Part shown: piece after piece, positions 1 to 4,506 of the stretch
Layout of the letters: each line of letters begins with the position of its first letter
Position numbering within the stretch: position 1 is the stretch's first letter
Assembly: GCA_947453875.1 (NCBI GenBank)
Contig: CANGIH010000123.1
Coordinates: 1 to 7,130, forward strand
From: Planctomycetaceae bacterium
GTDB taxonomy: Bacteria; Planctomycetota; Planctomycetia; Pirellulales; UBA1268
Length of the DNA: 7,130 nt
Reading direction: 5' to 3'
Made by a program: the position numbers and the translations under genes
Notes under the pieces: model-generated
The model's database searches: none
Seen by the model: only the letters and a program-made list of their open reading frames with translations
Told to the model about the DNA's origin: nothing

Positions 1-27
1 GCTGGTGAGCCGGAGAACCAAGTGGTG

Positions 28-32
28 AGGAG
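28..32 (+). promoter_or_regulatory. Ribosome binding site of nuoC
   Basis: AGGAG lies 9 nt before the ATG at 42 and only 3 nt before an in-frame GTG at 36. The spacing favours the ATG at 42 as the true start. A reading frame coming from upstream ends with TGA at 43-45, giving an ATGA overlap, and another ends with TGA at 26-28 just before this site. Which of them belongs to the upstream gene cannot be decided here. Confidence 0.6.
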
Positions 33-41
33 AAAGTGTCG

Positions 42-572
42 ATGAAAGGCCCTGGATTCCTGGACGCCATCCAAGCCGCCTGTCCAGACGCCGTGGTGGG
101 AAGCAATCTGGAGGCGATCGATCCTTGGATCGAGATCGCTTCCGAGAAGATCGCCGACGTGTGCCGCTGGCTGAAGATGAACAGCGACCCCCGCTTCGAT
201 GCGCTGCAGTGCATCACCGCTGTCGATTGGTGTGAGCCCGATCCCAAGAAGGCAGCCAAGGTGAGTTGGCAGCCGCACATCGAACTCGTCTACCACCTCT
301 GGAGTACGGCCGCCCGCGCAAGTCTTGTGATCAAGTCCAAGCTGCCCAGGTGGAGTGGTGATCGACCGGGGCACCTGCCAGAGGCTCCGAGTGTCGCCGG
401 GGTGTGGCGGACGGCCGACTGGCACGAACGCGAGGTCTACGACCTTTCCGGGGTGTCGTTCGCCGGCCATCCCGATCTGCGGCGGATTCTCTGTCCGGAG
501 GATTGGGAGGGGTATCCGCTCCGCAAGGACTACCAGATGCCTCTGGAATACCACGGCATCCGCGGCAAGTGA
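42..572 (+). CDS. nuoC: NADH-quinone oxidoreductase subunit C (30 kDa subunit)
   Basis: NuoC is a hydrophilic subunit of the peripheral arm of complex I. It carries no cofactor and packs against NuoD and NuoB near the quinone site on the cytoplasmic side. Counted from the ATG at 42 the protein has 176 residues, usual for an unfused NuoC. The family signature is near the C-terminus: W-H-E-R-E-V-Y-D at residues 127-134, then G-H-P-D-L-R-R-I-L at about 142-150 and P-L-R-K-D-Y at about 159-164. One deviation is visible: where the signature normally has a bulky residue before Gly (D-x-F/L-G), this protein has Ser136. The start follows the AGGAG at 28-32; a GTG at 36 would add two residues. nuoD follows after 84 nt. 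The NuoC and NuoD genes are separate, unlike the fused nuoCD of Escherichia coli. Identification is secure. Confidence 0.96.
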   Translation: MKGPGFLDAIQAACPDAVVGSNLEAIDPWIEIASEKIADVCRWLKMNSDPRFDALQCITAVDWCEPDPKKAAKVSWQPHIELVYHLWSTAARASLVIKSKLPRWSGDRPGHLPEAPSVAGVWRTADWHEREVYDLSGVSFAGHPDLRRILCPEDWEGYPLRKDYQMPLEYHGIRGK

Positions 573-656
573 CCCCGTTGAGGGGCTGTTGGCTCCACTC
601 CCGCGACGTTCCCGCTTTCCATTCCACGCCTCCCTCGCCCCCTGCATCAGAACATC

Positions 657-1865
657 ATGGCACACCTCATCGACGACGATCCGCGGATCATCGAATTCGA
701 CGTCCGTACCGACGAGATGCTCGTCAATATGGGTCCCCAGCACCCCAGCACCCACGGTGTGCTCCGACTCGTGCTGCGGACCGATGGCGAGATCGTTTCG
801 GAGACCGAACCCCATATCGGTTACCTCCACCGCTGTGCCGAGAAGATCGGCGAAAACGTGTCGCCGCGTCAGTGGATCCCGTACACCGATCGGCTCGACT
901 ACCTCGCCGCGATGAACATGAATCTCGGCTGGGCGCTCACCGTCGAGAAGCTCATGCGGCATGAGGTGAGCGAGAAGGCCCGGCACCTGCGGGTGTTGAT
1001 CGCGGAACTCAACCGGATCGCCAGCCACCTTGTCGGGATGGGCGCCTATGGCCTCGATCTCGGCACGTTCAGCCCATTTCTCTACGCCTTCCGTGAACGC
1101 GAGAAGATCCTCGATCTGTTCGAGGAGGCGTGCGGCGCCAGGCTCACGTACAGCTATTTGACCGTGGGGGGGGCGACGGCCGACCTGCCCTCCGGATGGC
1201 TGCAGAAGTGCGAGGCCTTCCTTGATCAGTTCGAACCGGTGATCAAGGAGTATCACGCGTTGCTGACGACGAATGCGATCTTCGTCAAGCGCACCGCGGG
1301 GATCGGACTGCTTTCCCGCGAAATGGCCATTGACTACGGCTGCAGTGGGCCTGTGCTCCGTGGCAGCGGTGTCGACCAGGACATGCGTCGAGACGGCGAG
1401 AGCATCTACACCGGAATGTACGATGGGTACGCCTTCGAAGTGGCTGTGCAGAAGGACGGCCGCTACCCACGCGATCACACGTATCCGACGGTGCCTTCGG
1501 AAGCGATCCTGGGAGACTGCTGGCATCGGTTCTTTGTCCGCATGCTCGAGGTGGTTCAGTCGATGGATCTGGTTCGCCAGGCCATTGACCGCTACGCCGC
1601 ATGCCGGGAGCCGCTCGGTGAACCGCTCAAACTGTCGGAGAAGCTGCCCATTGGCGATGCCTACCTTGAGACGGAAGCCCCCAAGGGACAGATGGGCTTC
1701 TACGTCGTCGGGAACGGGACCTCGATCCCGTGGCGGGTACGGGCGCGATCGAGTTCGTTCTCCAATCTTTCGGTGACGCATGCCCTCTGCCGCGGTTGCC
1801 TGATCGCCGACGTACCGGCGATCGTGGGAAGCCTCGACATCGTGATGGGCGAAATCGACCGGTGA
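657..1865 (+). CDS. nuoD: NADH-quinone oxidoreductase subunit D (49 kDa subunit)
   Basis: NuoD forms much of the quinone-binding cavity with NuoB and NuoH and descends from the large subunit of NiFe hydrogenases. The 402-residue length matches unfused family members. G-P-Q-H-P-S-T-H-G-V-L-R at residues 26-37 places His33 at the position of bovine His59, and L-D-Y gives Tyr82 at the position of bovine Tyr108; these two residues bind the quinone headgroup. The C-terminus reads G-S-L-D-I-V-M-G-E-I-D-R, the standard ending. Two oddities: Thr169 stands where an Arg normally precedes the x-G-G of the R-x-G-G-x-x-x-D-L-P motif, and about 15 extra residues (about 264-283) precede the G-D-C-W-H-R segment. 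A run of eight G lies at 1166-1173, but the frame is intact. No Shine-Dalgarno sequence precedes the ATG. The next gene is not nuoE but nuoH, 174 nt downstream. Confidence 0.97.
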   Translation: MAHLIDDDPRIIEFDVRTDEMLVNMGPQHPSTHGVLRLVLRTDGEIVSETEPHIGYLHRCAEKIGENVSPRQWIPYTDRLDYLAAMNMNLGWALTVEKLMRHEVSEKARHLRVLIAELNRIASHLVGMGAYGLDLGTFSPFLYAFREREKILDLFEEACGARLTYSYLTVGGATADLPSGWLQKCEAFLDQFEPVIKEYHALLTTNAIFVKRTAGIGLLSREMAIDYGCSGPVLRGSGVDQDMRRDGESIYTGMYDGYAFEVAVQKDGRYPRDHTYPTVPSEAILGDCWHRFFVRMLEVVQSMDLVRQAIDRYAACREPLGEPLKLSEKLPIGDAYLETEAPKGQMGFYVVGNGTSIPWRVRARSSSFSNLSVTHALCRGCLIADVPAIVGSLDIVMGEIDR

Positions 1866-1955
1866 TCGGCAGGCGGGGCGGGCCTCAAAGGCGGCAGGTG
1901 CTCCGCAGCAGTTTCCCGGTCGGTACTTGTGGATCGCGGCGGCGTAGGTCAAACT

Positions 1956-1973
1956 TCGTGCGAATTTTCACGA
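1956..1973. promoter_or_regulatory. Operator-like imperfect palindrome in the nuoD-nuoH gap
   Basis: The 18-nt element TCGTGCGAATTTTCACGA has two 9-nt half sites in which seven of nine positions are complementary; the two mismatches flank the central GAATTT-like core. It sits in the locally AT-richer part of the longest non-coding gap in the operon, 66 nt before the nuoH start. The symmetry resembles a dimeric regulator site, but no regulator family is recognised and chance remains possible. No convincing -35/-10 promoter pair was found nearby. Confidence 0.25.
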
Positions 1974-1986
1974 TGTGGCATTCTGA

Positions 1987-2018
1987 CGGGGAAAACGGCC
2001 GGTAGGCTGTTTTTCCCG
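1987..2018 (+). promoter_or_regulatory. Strong RNA hairpin just upstream of nuoH
   Basis: Left arm 1987-2000 (CGGGGAAAACGGCC) pairs with right arm 2005-2018 (GGCTGTTTTTCCCG) over 14 consecutive positions: 12 Watson-Crick pairs and two G-U wobbles (1991 with 2014, 1997 with 2008). The loop is the tetranucleotide GGTA. The T-run is inside the right arm and nothing U-rich follows, so it does not look like a standard intrinsic terminator. It ends 21 nt before the nuoH ATG. Possible roles are mRNA stabilisation or processing between the nuoCD and nuoHJKLM parts of the transcript, or control of nuoH translation. The fold is read directly; the function is inference. Confidence 0.6.
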
Positions 2019-2039
2019 CCAGTCCGAGGCGTGTGGTGC

Positions 2040-3266
2040 ATGGCTGATTTCCTCATCGGTCTGGGGTTGCCCGGGTGGCTGGCGTGGACGGTCGCCGCGC
2101 TGGTCGCGGCGGTTCTGATCCTCAATGTCATCGCCGGCGGAGCGCTGGCCTTCATCTGGGCCGAGCGCAAGATCGCCGCTCGAATCCAGGACCGTCTCGG
2201 CCCGACCCGTACGGGTGGCCGGTTTGGCTGGCTTCAGTCGCTGGCCGACGGCATCAAACTCCTGGCCAAGGAGGATCTGATGCCGGAAGGGGCTGATGGC
2301 CTGCTTTTCCGCCTCGCTCCGTATGTCAGTTTCTGCGCCTCCTTCTGCGCGTTCATCGCCCTTCCGTTTGCGTTCGACGTCGTCGGCCAGCGTCTCAACG
2401 TCGGTGTGTTTTTCGTTGTTGCCGTCCTCGGGTTGGAGGTCTTCGGCGTGATCCTCGCCGGCTACGCCTCAGCCTCCAAGTGGTCGCTTTTCGGGGCGAT
2501 GCGTGAAGCGGCACAGGTGGTGAGCTATGAGGTCCCGCTCGGGATGTGCGTGGTTGTGCCCGTGATGCTCGCGGGCACGATGGATCTGGTCACGATCGCC
2601 GAGAAGCAGGCGGGCTGGTTCACCAACTGGTACCTGTTTCACGATCCATTCACGTTTGTGGTCTTCTGGGTCTACGTGACCTGCGCGGTGGCGAGTGTCA
2701 ATCGGGCGCCGTTCGATCTGGCTGAAGCAGAGAGCGAACTGGTGGCTGGATTCCACACCGAGTACTCCGGCCTTCGCTGGAGCTTTTTCTTCATGGCCGA
2801 GTATGGGTCGATGTTCCTTGTCAGCGCCTTGGCCGCGGTCCTGTTCATGGGGGGCTGGAATGGCCCTGTGCCGGTTGCCACGATCCTTGGACTGAGCGAG
2901 GGGACCGGTGATACGGCCGCTTACCTCGTGCGGTTGATCGGGCTTGCCAACCTCATCGGCAAAGCGACTTTGGGGGTCTTGGCGATGATGTGGATCCGCT
3001 GGACGCTCCCCCGTCTGCGGATCGATCAGGTGATGACCACCTGTCTCAAATACTGCACTCCGATCGCGGCGGTGATGTTTGCCGGCGCCATGCTCTGGCA
3101 ACTGTTTCTGCCTGCTGGGCTGTTGCCCGGCTGGCGGCGTCCGCCGGGCGAGGTCCGTGAGGGGTGGCTCGAGGGCCCGGGCGGCAGTGCCGTGGGCCAT
3201 GGGGTTCCCGTAAGCGGAATCGGGCCCGCTAGCCGTGACGTTCTGGCGACAAGGAGCCCTCGGTAA
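2040..3266 (+). CDS. nuoH: NADH-quinone oxidoreductase subunit H
   Basis: NuoH is the membrane subunit that holds the quinone tunnel and connects the peripheral arm to the pumps. The 408-residue protein begins with a transmembrane segment at about 13-40, then the family signature E-R-K-I-A-A-R-I-Q-D-R-L-G-P at 42-55. Further marks are G-A-M-R-E-A-A-Q-V-V-S-Y-E-V at 152-165, N-R-A-P-F-D-L-A-E-A-E-S-E-L at 221-234 and W-I-R-W-T-L-P-R-L-R at 318-327. The frame is open upstream to 1929, but hydrophobic NuoH-like sequence begins at the ATG at 2040, preceded by a weak GAGG at 2026-2029. Family members are commonly about 320-350 residues. Here roughly 45 extra residues after the last membrane segment (from about 364) are rich in Gly, Pro and Arg and resemble no known domain. 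nuoI, usually next, is missing; nuoJ follows at once. Confidence 0.96.
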   Translation: MADFLIGLGLPGWLAWTVAALVAAVLILNVIAGGALAFIWAERKIAARIQDRLGPTRTGGRFGWLQSLADGIKLLAKEDLMPEGADGLLFRLAPYVSFCASFCAFIALPFAFDVVGQRLNVGVFFVVAVLGLEVFGVILAGYASASKWSLFGAMREAAQVVSYEVPLGMCVVVPVMLAGTMDLVTIAEKQAGWFTNWYLFHDPFTFVVFWVYVTCAVASVNRAPFDLAEAESELVAGFHTEYSGLRWSFFFMAEYGSMFLVSALAAVLFMGGWNGPVPVATILGLSEGTGDTAAYLVRLIGLANLIGKATLGVLAMMWIRWTLPRLRIDQVMTTCLKYCTPIAAVMFAGAMLWQLFLPAGLLPGWRRPPGEVREGWLEGPGGSAVGHGVPVSGIGPASRDVLATRSPR

Positions 3267-3313
3267 CGGGGGGCCTGTCATGGAAATCTTCCACGTTGGG
3301 AACACTGTCATGG

Positions 3314-3320
3314 GGGGGAG
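3314..3320 (+). promoter_or_regulatory. Probable ribosome binding site of nuoJ
   Basis: GGGGGAG ends 7 nt before the ATG at 3328 and is the best-placed Shine-Dalgarno sequence among the candidate nuoJ starts. A stronger AAGGAG at 3251-3256 has no start codon at a usable distance; the next ATG in the nuoJ frame (3280) is 23 nt away. Confidence 0.45.
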
Positions 3321-3327
3321 CGCCCTG

Positions 3328-4098
3328 ATGCTCGACACCCTGCTGCCGTTTGCGGCGTCTGTGCCTTCACAGCACGTTTCGCTCCCTTTCGGCGCGGTTG
3401 TGCTTGCGGGAATCAACTGGCATTCGGTGCTGTTTCTGCTGTTTGCCGCGCTGACGTGTGCGTTCGCCATCGGAGTGGTGGCGGCTGACAACGTCGTGCG
3501 GATGGCCCTTTATCTGGTGTTCTCGCTCGGGTCGGCGGCGGGGCTGTTCTTCCTCGCCGGTGCCGAGTTCATCGGTGCGATGCAGTTGATGATTTACGTT
3601 GGCGGCACCCTCGTGCTGCTCGTATTCGGAGTCATGCTCACCGCCCAGGCGCCTTTCGTCTCGATCAAGCCCTCGTCTTCTGACAAGACCCTTGCTGCAG
3701 TTGCCGGTGCTTCGCTCCTGGCGCTCCTGCTGACGGCGGTGTTTTCCGTTGATGCCTGGCTCGCCCCCGGGGCTGGGGTTGTGCCGCCGCCGTCGGCAAC
3801 GCCGCTCGGCATGGCGCTGGTTGGCGTGCGGGTGGATGACTCGCCCGTCGGGGCCCCCAGCACGGGGCGTTCTGGTTACATGCTTCCGTTTGAAATCGTC
3901 TCGGTCCACCTGCTGGTGGTGCTCGTCGGTGCCGCCTACCTTGCCCGTGCCAAGCGACGAAAGACGCCGAGGGCAATCGATGCCCTCGCTTCCTCCGAGC
4001 CGTTCGCCGGACGAGCCGCGGTGAGTGGTGCGGTGCAGGTGACGGGGGCTCGAGCGGCGGGTGGTTCGTCCTCGGCGCTCGTGGGGGGAGGTCGATGA
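3328..4098 (+). CDS. nuoJ: NADH-quinone oxidoreductase subunit J
   Basis: NuoJ is a small membrane subunit between NuoH and NuoK; its third helix takes part in coupling quinone chemistry to proton transfer. Counted from the ATG at 3328 it has 256 residues, longer than the 184 of Escherichia coli. The conserved core runs from about residue 30 (N-W-H-S-V-L-F-L-L-F) through L-A-G-A-E-F-I-G-A-M-Q at 76-86 and Y-V-G-G-T-L-V-L-L-V-F-G at 90-101. Another membrane segment lies at about 122-141, then a hydrophilic loop, and a last segment at 186-205. A tail of about 50 residues rich in Ala, Gly, Ser and Arg ends the protein. The start is uncertain: in-frame ATGs at 3280 and 3310 and a GTG at 3235 inside nuoH would lengthen the N-terminus; 3328 has the best ribosome binding site. 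The stop overlaps the nuoK start (ATGA), so the two are probably translationally coupled. Confidence 0.92.
   Translation: MLDTLLPFAASVPSQHVSLPFGAVVLAGINWHSVLFLLFAALTCAFAIGVVAADNVVRMALYLVFSLGSAAGLFFLAGAEFIGAMQLMIYVGGTLVLLVFGVMLTAQAPFVSIKPSSSDKTLAAVAGASLLALLLTAVFSVDAWLAPGAGVVPPPSATPLGMALVGVRVDDSPVGAPSTGRSGYMLPFEIVSVHLLVVLVGAAYLARAKRRKTPRAIDALASSEPFAGRAAVSGAVQVTGARAAGGSSSALVGGGR
4087..4091 (+). promoter_or_regulatory. Ribosome binding site of nuoK
   Basis: GGAGG lies at the very end of nuoJ, 3 nt before the ATG at 4095 and 6 nt before a second ATG at 4098. The spacing slightly favours 4098. Either start overlaps the nuoJ stop at 4096-4098. Confidence 0.6.
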
Positions 4099-4487
4099 TG
4101 GAGATGCCCGTCTTGGCTGCCGCAGTCGTGCCGATCTTCGCGGCGAATCCCTTCACCGATCCGGTCGGTGTGATTCACTATCTCGTTGTTGGGGCGGTGC
4201 TGTTCACCGCCGGGATCGCCTGCATGACGCTCAAGCGGAATGCGCTCGGGGTGCTAATGGGCATCGAGTTGGTCCTCAATGGCGCCAACATGAATTTTGT
4301 CGCCTTCTCCTCTCCCTACCTCCGGGCCGATGGCGCCCCGACCCTCGGGCTCGACGGGCAGGTCATTGCCCTGTTCGTGATCCTGCTGGCCGCCGCCGAA
4401 GCGGCCGTCGCCCTCGCGATCACGCTCAATTTCTATAACAACCACGCCACCGTCGACGTTGACCGGGCCGACGACCTGAAGGGGTGA
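4095..4487 (+). CDS. nuoK: NADH-quinone oxidoreductase subunit K
   Basis: NuoK is a three-helix membrane subunit related to MrpC that carries part of the proton path beside NuoJ and NuoN. Helices are visible at about residues 26-45, 50-71 and 88-112. Glu58 in G-I-E-L-V-L-N-G and Glu102 in L-A-A-A-E-A-A-V match the two essential membrane glutamates of Escherichia coli NuoK (Glu36 and Glu72). At 130 residues it is about 30 longer than usual. Some 25 of these are an N-terminal extension before the first family helix, partly hydrophobic (P-V-L-A-A-A-V-V-P-I-F). A GTG at 4170 would give a normal-length protein but has no ribosome binding site, whereas 4095/4098 has GGAGG and the overlap with nuoJ. 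nuoL follows after 19 nt. Confidence 0.95.
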   Translation: MMEMPVLAAAVVPIFAANPFTDPVGVIHYLVVGAVLFTAGIACMTLKRNALGVLMGIELVLNGANMNFVAFSSPYLRADGAPTLGLDGQVIALFVILLAAAEAAVALAITLNFYNNHATVDVDRADDLKG

Positions 4488-4506
4488 GCTCCGCTCCCGA
4501 ATTCCC

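Noticed and set aside
1..45. End of an upstream gene, probably nuoB
   Set aside because: Three frames enter the window with stops at 6-8, 26-28 and 43-45. The few codons show no NuoB motif, so neither the frame nor the identity can be supported.
573..585. CCCC-GTTGA-GGGG hairpin after the nuoC stop as a terminator
   Set aside because: Only four pairs and no T-tract; too weak to call and termination here would cut the operon.
355..964. Overlapping + strand frames across the nuoC-nuoD junction
   Set aside because: They overlap most of two secure genes, are Arg/Ser/Pro-rich and show no domain.
1166..1173. Frameshift in nuoD at the G-run
   Set aside because: Conserved NuoD motifs lie in one frame on both sides, so the gene is intact.
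1929..2039. Upstream extension of nuoH to 1929
   Set aside because: The added 37 residues are not NuoH-like and would run through the hairpin; the family N-terminus fits the ATG at 2040.
2469..3491. 340-codon open frame on the - strand opposite nuoH and nuoJ
   Set aside because: It is the antisense shadow of GC-rich coding DNA, has an Arg/His/Pro-rich composition and no recognisable domain; NuoH on the other strand is certain.
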